DNA of 64,000 nucleotides from Thraustochytrium sp. TN22 (taxonomy: Eukaryota > Sar > Bigyra > Thraustochytrida > Thraustochytriidae): the NCBI GenBank assembly GCA_013306675.1, contig JABLUY010000074.1:62001-126000 (forward strand). Direction: 5' to 3'. The notes under the pieces were generated by a model. The model was given only the letters and a program-made list of their open reading frames with translations, was not told the origin of the DNA and did no database searches. A program made the position numbers and the translations under genes. Shown piece after piece: positions 20,871 to 30,172 of the stretch; within the stretch, counting starts at the first letter, position 1; every line of letters starts with the position of its first letter.

Positions 20871-21466
20871 TTAAAAACGCGGATTGCCTTTGCCTTCCAC
20901 ATGGAACCCGGTCCTGCGCCAACCATCTTCTTGATCTCCATCTCCCTTCAAGTCAAAGCGCATTCCATCTCGCATGCGCCCTTTGTCCCATCAGCGGACG
21001 CTCTGTGCTCATCTTCGTCTCATCTTCGTCTCATCCTCGCAGAAAGACTTGCCCTCTTTCCCCGTCCCGCAGCTCCCCTCTCCCTCCAAATCCACCACCA
21101 CGCGCCTCCGAGTCGTCTCGCCGGCTCAGCCCAGGCTCTCTCTCCGTGCCGACTCGGACGCGTGCCGACGGCTCGGACTCGGAGCCGGCGCCCCATTCCT
21201 TTCCTCTCCCGCCGGGTCGTCACGATGCTCAGCTGCGCGCCGTCGCCCTCAGGCTCGTGCGATGCCGACTCAGAGTGGCCGGCGGGAGTGAGCGGGCCCG
21301 TTAGGCCGGCGGAAAGCGGGCTATCGAGCCGAAGCTTCGCTGCGGTTGTGATCGCGGCGGCGGCGGCGGCGATCAAGCGCGCGATCAATCAACGAAGCGG
21401 CAGCCCGTCGGCCGGAGGAGCGGCGGCGCGGCGCGGAGCGGGCGGCGCGGAGCGAGCGGCGGCAGG
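20871..21466. other. RPN1 upstream region
   Basis: About 600 bp without a recognised gene. The middle part is C/T-rich on the plus strand (about 21020-21130), which could serve as a pyrimidine-rich promoter element. The last ~100 bp before the RPN1 ATG is GC-rich with a GGC run at about 21355-21370. Confidence 0.45.
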
Positions 21467-24412
21467 ATGTCCGAGCCGGGCGGCGAGCGGCCGACGGCCA
21501 AGATCGCGGTGCGCTCGCGCGACCCGGACCTGGACGACGACGCGGACCCGGAGCCCATCCCGCCGGAGACGGCGCCGGTGGAGGGCGACGACGAGAAGGA
21601 GAATGCCGGGCTGAGCGAGGAGGACCTGCTGCTGAAGGAGACGCTGGAGCGAGCGGTGGCGAAGCTGACGGCGAAGAAGAGCAGCTCGAGCTCGCGCGAG
21701 GCCGCCGTGGAGACGCTGGCCACGGAGATCCGCAACGCGACGTCGAGCATGACGTCGGTGCCGAAGCCGCTCAAGTTCCTGCGGCCGCACTACGGTCCCA
21801 TCAAGGAGTTCTACGGGTCGCTCAAGGCGGGCGAGCTGCGCAAGAACGTGGCGGACGTGCTGTCGGTCATGGCCATGACCATGGCGGAGGTGGGCTCGCG
21901 GGAGTGCCTGGGTTTCAAGCTGGAGGGCCACCGCAAGGAGCTGGGCGCCTGGGGCCACGAGTACATTCGCGCGCTGAGCGGCGAGATTTCGCAAGAGTAC
22001 GTGGCGCGCGTGACGGCGGAGCCGCCCGATGACCCGTCGGAGCTGATCGAGCTGGTGGACGTGATCGTGCCGTTCCAGATGGAGCACAACTCGGAGATCG
22101 AGGCGGTGGACCTGCTGCTGGAGGTGAACGAGCTGAGCAAGGTGCTGGCGTACGTGGACAAGAGCAACTATGACCGCGTGGGCCTCTACCTGCTTCGGCT
22201 GGCCGAGTACCACCTGGCGCTGGAGGACCTGGAGGCTGCGCTGAGCGTGGCGTTCAAGCTGTACCTTGGGCAGAAGGACATGGCGAACGCGCTGCGCGTG
22301 GCGATGCGGCTCAACGACGTGGGCCTCGCCACTCAGGTTATGGAGGCGGCCGAGTCGATGAAGCACGGCGGCCTGGTGCAGAAGCAGCTGGCGCTCATGA
22401 TGGGCTCGCACAAGTTCTTCGGCTACACGGCGGACGACGATGAGATCAACTCGCTCATCGGCAACGAGGAGTTGTGGAACCACTTCCAGAGCTTGGCGCG
22501 CGAGCTTAACGCCGAGGACGCCAAGACGCCGGACGACGTGTACAAGAGCCACCTCTCGGAGTCGTCCTCGCTCATGCGCGAGGCGGCGCAGGTGGAGTCG
22601 GCGCGGCAAAACTTGGCGTCCACCTTTGTGAACGCCTTCGTGAACGTGGGCTTCCAAAAGGACGCGCTCATGACGCCCGCCGAGAGCAAGTGGCTGTACA
22701 AGAACAAGGAGCACGGCATGATTAGCGCCGCCGCTTCGCTCGGCATGATTCTGCTCTGGAACGTCAACGAGGGCATGTCCCAGATCGACAAGTACCTGTA
22801 CAGCTCCGATTACATCAAGGCCGGCGCGCTGCTGGCGCTCGGCATCGTCAACTGCGGCGTGCGCGACGAGGTGGACCCGGCGCTCAGCCTGCTTCCCGAG
22901 CACTTTGAGGAGGGCAAGCCCGACATGGTGCGCATGGCCGCGGCGCTCGGCCTCGGCATCGCGCACGCCGGCAACCCCAAGGAGGAGGTGGCCGAGGTGC
23001 TCCTGCCCGTCGTGGCCGACACGTCCCCCGCGGCCAACATGGAGGTGGTCGCGCTGGCTGGCCTCGGCCTCGGCCTCGTCTTCGCCGGCACCGCCAACGA
23101 GGACGTCTGCACGGTCATCGTGCAGCGCCTCATGGAGGCCTCGCCCGCCGAGCTCGACCAGCCCATCGCCAAGATGCTCTGCGTCGGCCTCGGCGTGCTC
23201 TTCATCGGCGCCCAGGAGAACGCCGAGCCCACCATCGAGGCCGTCAAGACCGTCGAGCACAAGATTGCCAAGTTCGCTGCCGTCGTCATTGAGACTTGCG
23301 CCTACACCGGCACCGGTAACGTGCTTCAGGTGCAGAAGCTCATGCACCTCTGTGCCGAGCACCTCGATAAGAACGGCGACTCCGTGGCCGAGGCCGCCGC
23401 CAACGCCGACGACAGCGAGGCCGCCGCCGCCAGCAGCTCCGCAGCCAACGCCTCGGGCGACGGCGGCGCCGACGCCGCAGCCGCGGCCGCCGCGGCCGCC
23501 GCCGAGGCCAAGGCCGCCGAGGAGAAGGAGGAGGAGCAGCAGACCGAGGAGGAGCGCGAGGAGGAGAAGCAGCAGGCCGCCGCCAACGCCATGCATCAGT
23601 CCGCCGCCGTCATCGGCGTCGCGCTCATCACCATGGGCGAGAAGATTGGCCGCGAGATGGCGCAGCGCACTTTCCAGCACCTGCTCCAGTACGGCGACCT
23701 GGCCGTGCGCCGCGCCGTGCCGCTCGCCATGGCGCTCTGCCACATCTCCGACCCGGAGTATGCCCTCATTGACGTGCTCAGCAAGCTCACGCACGACGCC
23801 GACGTGCCCACCGCCATGTCGGCCATCTTCGCGCTCGGCCTGCTGGGCGCCGGCACCAACAACTCGCGCATCGCCCAGCTCCTGCGCTCGCTCGCCACCT
23901 TTTACAGCAAGGACGCCAACCCGCTCTTCATTGTGCGCATCGCGCAGGGCCTGCTCCATGCCGGCAAGGGCCTCGTCACCATGGCGCCCTACCACAGCGA
24001 CCGCACCCTCATGTCTGCCCCGGCCATCGCCGGCATCCTCGCCGTCATCTACTGCTGCCTCGACCTCAAGGGCACTATCCTCGGCAAGCACCACTACCTG
24101 CTCTACACCATGGTCACCGCCATCCGGCCACGCATGCTTCTCACGCTCGACGCCAAGACCATGGAGCCCCTCCCGGTCAAGGTGCGCGTCGGCCAGGCCG
24201 TCGAGATCGTCGGCCAGGCCGGCCGGCCCAAGACCATCACCGGCTTCCAGACCCACTCCACCCCGGTCCTCATGGGCTTCGGCGACCGCGCCGAGCTCGT
24301 CTCTGATGAGCACGAGCCCCTCACCGATGTCCTCGAGGGCGTCGTCCTCCTCCGGAAGCGCAAGAAGCGCTCCTCCAAGGACCGTGACGGCGACGTTGAG
24401 ATGGCCAAGTGA
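21467..24412 (+). CDS. RPN1: 26S proteasome non-ATPase regulatory subunit RPN1 (PSMD2)
   Basis: A 981-residue scaffold subunit of the proteasome base that binds ubiquitin receptors and shuttle factors. The N-terminal region has the family signature PHYGPIKEFYGSL, VADVLSVMAMTM and ECLGFKLEGHRKELGAWGHEY. Proteasome/cyclosome (PC) repeats with alternating Gly/Ala helices occupy roughly residues 420-800 (ALLALGIVNCG, AAALGLGIAHAG, LAGLGLGLVFAG, ALGLLGAGTNNSRIA). An Ala/Glu-rich linker at ~640-710 interrupts the repeats. The C-terminus (ITGFQTHSTPVLMGFGDRAEL) is typical. Length is close to human (908) plus the linker. The start is the first ATG. A broken second copy of the last ~240 bp follows immediately. 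Confidence 0.95.
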   Translation: MSEPGGERPTAKIAVRSRDPDLDDDADPEPIPPETAPVEGDDEKENAGLSEEDLLLKETLERAVAKLTAKKSSSSSREAAVETLATEIRNATSSMTSVPKPLKFLRPHYGPIKEFYGSLKAGELRKNVADVLSVMAMTMAEVGSRECLGFKLEGHRKELGAWGHEYIRALSGEISQEYVARVTAEPPDDPSELIELVDVIVPFQMEHNSEIEAVDLLLEVNELSKVLAYVDKSNYDRVGLYLLRLAEYHLALEDLEAALSVAFKLYLGQKDMANALRVAMRLNDVGLATQVMEAAESMKHGGLVQKQLALMMGSHKFFGYTADDDEINSLIGNEELWNHFQSLARELNAEDAKTPDDVYKSHLSESSSLMREAAQVESARQNLASTFVNAFVNVGFQKDALMTPAESKWLYKNKEHGMISAAASLGMILLWNVNEGMSQIDKYLYSSDYIKAGALLALGIVNCGVRDEVDPALSLLPEHFEEGKPDMVRMAAALGLGIAHAGNPKEEVAEVLLPVVADTSPAANMEVVALAGLGLGLVFAGTANEDVCTVIVQRLMEASPAELDQPIAKMLCVGLGVLFIGAQENAEPTIEAVKTVEHKIAKFAAVVIETCAYTGTGNVLQVQKLMHLCAEHLDKNGDSVAEAAANADDSEAAAASSSAANASGDGGADAAAAAAAAAAEAKAAEEKEEEQQTEEEREEEKQQAAANAMHQSAAVIGVALITMGEKIGREMAQRTFQHLLQYGDLAVRRAVPLAMALCHISDPEYALIDVLSKLTHDADVPTAMSAIFALGLLGAGTNNSRIAQLLRSLATFYSKDANPLFIVRIAQGLLHAGKGLVTMAPYHSDRTLMSAPAIAGILAVIYCCLDLKGTILGKHHYLLYTMVTAIRPRMLLTLDAKTMEPLPVKVRVGQAVEIVGQAGRPKTITGFQTHSTPVLMGFGDRAELVSDEHEPLTDVLEGVVLLRKRKKRSSKDRDGDVEMAK

Positions 24413-24465
24413 ATAAGTGAAGTTGACACATTCCATGATGATTTGTCGTGACCTTAGCTAGCTAG

Positions 24466-24710
24466 AGGCGGTCGAGATTGTCGGGCAGGCCGGCCGGCCG
24501 GCCCACGACCATCACTGGCTTTCCAGACCCACTCCTGACCCTCGTCCTCATGGGCTTCGGCGATCGCACGGAGCTCGTCTCTGAGTGAGCACGAGCCCCT
24601 CACCGATGATGTCCTTGAGGGCGTCCTTCGGAAGCGCAAGAAGCACTCCTCCAAGGACCGTGACGGTGACGTTGAGAGGACCAAGTAAATAAGTGAAGTG
24701 GACACATTCC
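24466..24710 (+). pseudogene. RPN1: Degenerate tandem copy of the RPN1 3' end
   Basis: This stretch closely repeats the final coding part and 3' flank of RPN1 (about 24196-24435). Shared landmarks in order: GTCGAGAT.GTCGG, CAGGCCGGCCGGCC, CTCATGGGCTTCGGCGA, GAGCACGAGCCCCTCACCGATG, CTCCAAGGACCGTGACGG and ATAAGTGAAGT.GACACATTCC. It differs by substitutions and small insertions and deletions that break the frame, for instance TGA inside the copy of SDEHEPLTD. It starts mid-gene, so it cannot be translated as RPN1. The likely origin is a local tandem duplication followed by decay. Confidence 0.9.
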
Positions 24711-24724
24711 TTAGCAGCCAGCCT

Positions 24725-24730
<6 letters not shown>

Positions 24731-24769
<39 letters not shown>
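24731..24769. repeat. GA dinucleotide microsatellite
   Basis: About 19 near-perfect GA units directly after the RPN1 end duplicate. Confidence 0.9.
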
Positions 24770-24771
<2 letters not shown>

Positions 24772-25073
24772 GAAGGGGCCATTGGCGAGAACGCCGAAAG
24801 AGAAGGGAGGAGGGCAGGACGGGCGCAGGGAGCCCAAGCTGAGACACTGGCACCAGCTTCAAACTTGGGAAATCACCAAGCCTCGCGGCCGAGGACTTGG
24901 CGAAACTTTCATGCGTGGTGGAGGTGAGTTGGTCTCAAGAAGGGGTCCAAAAAGAGACGCAAGAACCTAACGACCGCCAGCGCCGTTGCTTCCCGTCAAG
25001 CAACCCAACCATCACCGCGGCGCCCACGGACCAAACCAAGCCAAGCCACGCCACGGCCAAGCCAAACCGCCTG

Positions 25074-25111
<38 letters not shown>

Positions 25112-25172
25112 GGAGCAGAAGCGCGCGTGTGCGCGCGTCGGCGGCGGCGGCAGAGGCGGCGGCAGAGGCGCG

Positions 25173-27521
25173 ATGCTGTGGCCGGCAGAGCACCTTCATG
25201 AGGCGTACGAGCACGTGCGCAACGATGCGCTGGGCGCCGGGTGCACGGTGGTGATCTACGTGGCGCTGGACTGCGACGCGCTGTGCGCGGCCAAGATTCT
25301 GACGAGCCTATTCAAGGCGGACAACGTGGCGTACAAGCTGCGGCCCGTGCGCAGGCAGGCAGACATTTTGGAGGACTTTCGCGACACGTCCAAGGCGGAG
25401 GCCATCAAGTCTATCATCATGATCAACTGCGGCGGCGACGCCAACGTGCAGGAGATGTTCAACCTGGATGAGTCCATGATCTGCTACGTGGTGGACTCGA
25501 GCCGGCCCTTCAACCACGCCAACCTGCTGCCCACACACATGCAAACCATCGTTCTCGCGGACGAGTTCATGAAGGCCGAGGACCTTGTGCAGGACGCGCG
25601 AGCGCTCGAGCATCTCGATGAAGACGACGTGGACGAGATTCTGGGTGGTGGCGCCAAGCGTGGTGTTGACGGCGACGACGATGACGACGACGACGACGAC
25701 GACGACGACGATGGCGACGGTGACGATAACAATGGTGATCACCACGACCTCGACGACGATGATGCGGACGCTGACGGAAAGTCCAAGGCGCCCGGCACGA
25801 AGAGGCAGGACGCGGACGCGGAGTCAGAACAGGAGTTCGAGTTTGATGCCGGCGCGAGTCGCGGCGCTGTCGGCCATGAGGAGGATGGCGAAGACGATGA
25901 AGACGATGATGATGATGATGACGGTGACGGTGACGAGAACGACTCGAGCAGGGTACGCAGCAAATCGGCCGGAGAGGCGGGCTCTCGCGCCAAGCGGCGC
26001 CGCACGACGTCGTCGTCCACCGGCGGCAGCGGAGACGATCAAGACACAAACGCAAACGACGACGACAAGGACGCCGAAGCGCGCGCCGAGCGCTCTGGCG
26101 AAGCGGAGCTGCAGCGCGAGCGCGTCAGGGCGTTCTACGCCGGAGCGTCACGCGGCACGTCAGCCGCGCACGTGATGTTCACGCTCGCGCAACAGCTCAA
26201 CAAGGACCAGAAGCTGTTTCTTTGGCTCGCCATCGTCGGCACGACGCACCACTTTTTAGCGGCGGAGATCTCGGAGGAGGACTACCTAGCGCGCGTGTTC
26301 ACGTATCGGGACGTGGTACGAGACCGGCTCATCAGGCCGCAACAGCGGCAGCGCGACGGCAGCAGCGGCGGCGGCGCGACTGGCGAAGATGAGGCGAGCG
26401 TGCCGCAGCTGGAGGCACAGAACGTGGACGTCGTGGACGAGATGCGCCTCATGCTGCACCGGCACTGGTCGCTGCACGAAGCCTTTTTGTACTCGGACTA
26501 CGTGGCGGCCCGCTTGGGCATTTGGCGCGAAGACGGCGAGGCGCGGCTGCGCACTTTTTTTGCCAAGATGGGCATTAGCCGCAAGGACGCCGAGCAAAAG
26601 TACCCGTTCATGAACATGAACGCGAAGCGCGCGCTGAGAGACAAGATCGGCGCGCACGGCGCCGACTTCAAGCTGGACGAGACCTTTCTGTACGTCTCCT
26701 TCCAGTTCCGCGCCGGCTTCGGCCTGCAGCTCTCCGCCGCCGACACGGCCCAGTGCGTGTCTGCGCTCTTGGAGAGCGCCGCGACGCACGCTGCGCTCTT
26801 TAGTGACGCCGTCGACGCCGACCTCGCCGAGGATGCCACGGAGGTGCCGGAGATGGCCCTGGAGACGGACGCCACAGACCCCGCCGGCAAAGCGGCCGCA
26901 GGCGGCCTCGCCGGCGAGGCCAGCAGCGAGCAGAGCAAGACCTCCGCGCTTGCGGCCTCGCTCTGGCAGCGCAGCTTCAACGCCGCCTACGATGTGTTGT
27001 CCTTCTCGCACACCGCCCGCAACCAGCGCCTCGTGGACCAGGGCCTCGACAGCGCCAAGGCGCTGCAAAAGGCCATCGTGCAGGAGGGCTGCAACATCAT
27101 CTCTGGCAACAAGGTCCTCAGCGCCGGCAGCTTCCGCTACGTCGTCATGGAGGGCCTCCCGCCCAAGCTCGTCAGTGTCTTTTCGCAGCCCGATACCCTG
27201 CTCCGTCTCGCCGGCTTCATCATGTCATCTCGCGTCGCGGCTGGCAAGTGGTCCGGCCCCGGCGCCACCCCCTTTGTCGTCGGCGTCCAGGACCACCGCG
27301 CCAACCTCGCGCATTTCGTCGGCATCCCCAACCCCACTGCGGATGACGCCGTCGCCGCGGACGGGGCCATCCTCAACCCCTTCAGCCGCTACTTTCGCCA
27401 GGCCGCATTGCGAATAGGCACCGCGCACGACCACGTCGGCTTCAACCCGGCCTGCATTGACGTGCCGCTTCCCCTCGTGCAGCGCTTCCTTGTCGCCTTG
27501 CACGAAATCACTGCTGCATGA
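25173..27521 (+). CDS. CDC45: CDC45, replicative helicase (CMG) subunit
   Basis: A 782-residue CDC45, part of the CMG (CDC45-MCM-GINS) helicase in the nucleus. The DHH-like N-terminal domain has VVIYVALDCDALCAAKILTSL, followed by MINCGGDANVQEM and ICYVVDSSRPFNHANL. The C-terminal part has FYAGASRGTSAAHVMFTLAQQLNKD, LFLWLAIVGTTHHFL, the SLHEAFLYSDYVAARLGIW motif, KYPFMNMNAKRALR and DHVGFNPACIDVP. Two Asp-rich tracts (about residues 165-205 and 245-260) enlarge the acidic insert well beyond the human protein (566 residues). The start is the first ATG, directly before the conserved domain; the frame upstream lacks ATG. Confidence 0.93.
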   Translation: MLWPAEHLHEAYEHVRNDALGAGCTVVIYVALDCDALCAAKILTSLFKADNVAYKLRPVRRQADILEDFRDTSKAEAIKSIIMINCGGDANVQEMFNLDESMICYVVDSSRPFNHANLLPTHMQTIVLADEFMKAEDLVQDARALEHLDEDDVDEILGGGAKRGVDGDDDDDDDDDDDDDGDGDDNNGDHHDLDDDDADADGKSKAPGTKRQDADAESEQEFEFDAGASRGAVGHEEDGEDDEDDDDDDDGDGDENDSSRVRSKSAGEAGSRAKRRRTTSSSTGGSGDDQDTNANDDDKDAEARAERSGEAELQRERVRAFYAGASRGTSAAHVMFTLAQQLNKDQKLFLWLAIVGTTHHFLAAEISEEDYLARVFTYRDVVRDRLIRPQQRQRDGSSGGGATGEDEASVPQLEAQNVDVVDEMRLMLHRHWSLHEAFLYSDYVAARLGIWREDGEARLRTFFAKMGISRKDAEQKYPFMNMNAKRALRDKIGAHGADFKLDETFLYVSFQFRAGFGLQLSAADTAQCVSALLESAATHAALFSDAVDADLAEDATEVPEMALETDATDPAGKAAAGGLAGEASSEQSKTSALAASLWQRSFNAAYDVLSFSHTARNQRLVDQGLDSAKALQKAIVQEGCNIISGNKVLSAGSFRYVVMEGLPPKLVSVFSQPDTLLRLAGFIMSSRVAAGKWSGPGATPFVVGVQDHRANLAHFVGIPNPTADDAVAADGAILNPFSRYFRQAALRIGTAHDHVGFNPACIDVPLPLVQRFLVALHEITAA

Positions 27522-27745
27522 TAGAATTCTCCGAGCATTTGTAGTGCGCTGTAGGTAACTAACTTTGAAGGAGAACGTCTACCGCCTCTCACGCGGCGGG
27601 CTGGCCGTGTCCGAGAGCGTGTGGAGTGCGGCACTGCGGCACGCGCGGTGCACGGCGGCACGCGCGGTGCAGCTGGAAAGGAAATCTTCACTCCGAGTCA
27701 AAGTTGCTTACAGTGCATCAGTTGTCAGTGGCCTTGCTGGCCTAG

Positions 27746-29077
27746 TCAAAGCACGTGCTGGTAGGTGGAGAACCAGCCGGCGGAGTGCTGGATGCCGGGC
27801 ATGGCGTCCGGGTCCGGCTCGGATGGGTCGAGCTGGTGCAGCAGGTGGCGGAAGAAGCTCTCGCGGGCGTGCTGGTTGCGGTAGTTCTTGTTGTCGAACT
27901 GCATCTGCATGGCGACGGTCTTGCCGAGGTTCTGGACTGCGTGCTGGATGCCCTGCGGGATGAAGACGATCTCGCCCTCCTTCTGGACGCAGTGGAGCAG
28001 CTCGGAGTCGTCCTCGAGCTCCTCGGTGACGTTGAGCGCCTTGATCTTGTCGGCAAAGGCACCCAGACCGGAGCGCGCGACGACCTCCGGGTCCTTGCTG
28101 AGCGCGGGCAGGTCGGCCTTGGGCTCGCGTGCGCGCAAGTCGGCCACGGCGTCCTCTTGGTCCCAGTGCGCAAGGCAAACCGGATCATGGTCGCCGAAGC
28201 GCGCACAGTAGGTCTCGTCCGGCGTGGCTGCCGGCTCGATGAGGCGCACAAGGTCCTGGGCCTCGAGCTCCGAGTAGCCCGCCACGACGCGTCGAGGCAC
28301 CTTCATGTACCACAGCTTCTTGCCCTCGAAGATGAGATTGATGGCCGTCTGGTGCGCGTGGTAGTCGATGCCGCTCCCGGGGTAGCCAACGAGGAAGCCG
28401 GAGTGCGTCACGAGGTTCGGCGGCTTGAGCACCGAGTCTTCGCCCACCACAAAGGCGGGCACGCGCACGCGCGTGAGCAGGTTGCAGGCCACGGTGAAGT
28501 TATGGTGGATAGGCTCGGACCGCTCGTTGTAAAAGGACACGTACGGGAGGCACTCGTCCTTGTGGTTCCACAGCGACCACGACGTAGGCACCTGGCCGTA
28601 CTGGAAAATGCCCGGCACCTCGGCGAGCTCCGTGGCCTCGTCCCCAAAGGCGCGCTCCGCGGCCTCCAGGTACTCGTCCATGGTCATGAGCTCTTTCGGG
28701 TACGGGCCTGCACCCACGCGAAGGAGCTCGTCACCGAACACCTCGCGCAGCCTATCCCAGCGCAGCACATCGCGCGCGCTCCAGTCGTCCATGGCGTGTT
28801 CGAGCACCACGGGCCGCCCCGCCATCACGAAGAGCTCGCGGAACGCCTCGGGCGTCAGCCCGCGCGCGTCGACGCGTGGAAAGTCGCAGCCCTCATCAAG
28901 CTGCTCCAGTGACGCGCTCCAGGAGGACGTCGACGTTGCCGCCGACGCCGCCGACGCTCCAGACGCGGACGAGGAAGACGACGACGACGACGACGACGAC
29001 GCGGCCCCGGCAGCTCCAGCCACCAAGCACAGCGCCACGGCCAGCGACATTCTCCGGTTACCGCGCTGCCTCGCCAT
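27746..29077 (-). CDS. Secreted/ER JmjC-domain (cupin_8-type) protein
   Basis: A 443-residue protein of the JmjC 2-oxoglutarate dioxygenase type. An N-terminal signal peptide is clear (SLAVALCLVAGAAGA), followed by a Ser run coded by a GTC/TCG-type repeat. The cupin core contains GRPVVLEHAMDDW, FLVGYPGSGIDYHAHQ, NLIFEGKKLWYMKVP and FIPQGIQHAVQNLG. The iron-binding position is His240-x-His242 with the distal His379; most JmjC oxygenases have HxD or HxE, so the acidic ligand is replaced here. The GKKLWYM lysine would bind 2-oxoglutarate. It most resembles the small JMJD (JMJD8/KDM8-like) proteins rather than histone demethylases. The ATG of MARQRGN is used; a second Met nine residues on would also keep the signal peptide. 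Confidence 0.8.
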   Translation of the reverse strand: MARQRGNRRMSLAVALCLVAGAAGAASSSSSSSSSSSASGASAASAATSTSSWSASLEQLDEGCDFPRVDARGLTPEAFRELFVMAGRPVVLEHAMDDWSARDVLRWDRLREVFGDELLRVGAGPYPKELMTMDEYLEAAERAFGDEATELAEVPGIFQYGQVPTSWSLWNHKDECLPYVSFYNERSEPIHHNFTVACNLLTRVRVPAFVVGEDSVLKPPNLVTHSGFLVGYPGSGIDYHAHQTAINLIFEGKKLWYMKVPRRVVAGYSELEAQDLVRLIEPAATPDETYCARFGDHDPVCLAHWDQEDAVADLRAREPKADLPALSKDPEVVARSGLGAFADKIKALNVTEELEDDSELLHCVQKEGEIVFIPQGIQHAVQNLGKTVAMQMQFDNKNYRNQHARESFFRHLLHQLDPSEPDPDAMPGIQHSAGWFSTYQHVL

Positions 29078-30115
29078 CGTGCCGCGTCCGCCGCGCGCCA
29101 CGCGAGAGGAGAGCGAGGCCGTGGAGCGTGTCCGAGCACTGCTGTCGCCGCGAGAAGCTGCGGTGCAACCAGCACCAAGTCTTCTGAGAACTAGGCTCGA
29201 CTCGAAGCCACGCAGCTGCGCCGGGCCAAGCGCCGCGGGCAGCGGCCGAGCAAGCTCGCGAGCGCGCGAGCCAGCCAGCCAACGCAGCTGGAGCAGGTCC
29301 GGGCCGTCGGGGGTCTGCCGCGCCGAGGTTGCCACGCGCGGCGTCCGCGCCGGGAACACGGGGCCCGGGCCACCATTTTCGCACACACGTGGTCCGCGGA
29401 GATGGTCTGGTCAACCCGCAGAAACCATGAAAAGGCATGAAGAGAGATACGAGGCGAAACAAGTGGAGCGAGGCAGGCGCTCTCGTCAGAGCGATGGACC
29501 ACACGAAGAGTGCGAGCATGGCATGACATGGCACCCGCGTAGCTTGTCGTGCCAGCCGGGGCCTGATGCGCTTTCGTTCAGGTGCCATACTTGGACTCCT
29601 TCGGAACGACTCTTGCAGTGCGCTCGCCTTGCGCAGCGCTCGTAACGCTGAGAACCACGGCCTCGACGGCCCTCCACGTCACACTCCTCCCGCCGTCAAA
29701 GGCCTGTGGTCATGGACGGCGGGAGGCGCTCGTCGCGCTCGAACTGTCCGTGGCGGGGAGCCATCGCAACGTCGAGGCTCTTGGGCTCCCGCGGCGTCCG
29801 GGGTCTCGTTTCCCTTCTGCCCGCGTGCTCGTCGTCCTCGTCCGCGCCCTCTCGGCTCTTTCAAGCTGGGAGACGAGCTCCTGGCCGCCCTTGTCGCCCT
29901 GGTCGTCCTGGGCGGCGTGGTTGACCTCGGCGAGCGGCGGCCGCAGACCCCAAGCTGCGCTGCGCAGCGCCGCACGGCGGCTCGCTCGGGCGGCAGCGGC
30001 GGCGGCGGCGGCAGGGGGGCGGCAGCGGCGGCGGCGGCGGCAGGGGGGCGGCAGCGGCGGGCCCGGCGCGCCGCGTGCGAGCTCCCGACAGACGCTCTTC
30101 GTCGGCATCGCGGCC
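29078..30115. other. Divergent spacer before the FG nucleoporin gene
   Basis: About 1 kb between the minus-strand JmjC gene and the plus-strand nucleoporin gene. Long open frames cross it but none resembles a known protein. A GGC-rich repeated block of about 30 bp (GGCAGCGGCGG...GGGGGGC) occurs twice near 29990-30060. Confidence 0.45.
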
Positions 30116-30127
30116 ATGTGGGGCGGT

Positions 30128-30172
<45 letters not shown>

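Larger units (their letters stand above)
24413..25172. other. Spacer with RPN1 end duplicate and GA microsatellite
   Basis: Between RPN1 and CDC45. It holds the degenerate RPN1 3' copy (listed separately), a GA run at about 24731-24769, and the CDC45 upstream region with a GGC run near 25073-25100. No other gene is seen. Confidence 0.6.

Noticed and set aside
21389-24436. 1015-residue open frame antisense to RPN1
   Set aside because: Composition (His, Val, Leu, Gly, Arg) is that of a complementary shadow in GC-rich DNA; RPN1 is certain on the plus strand.
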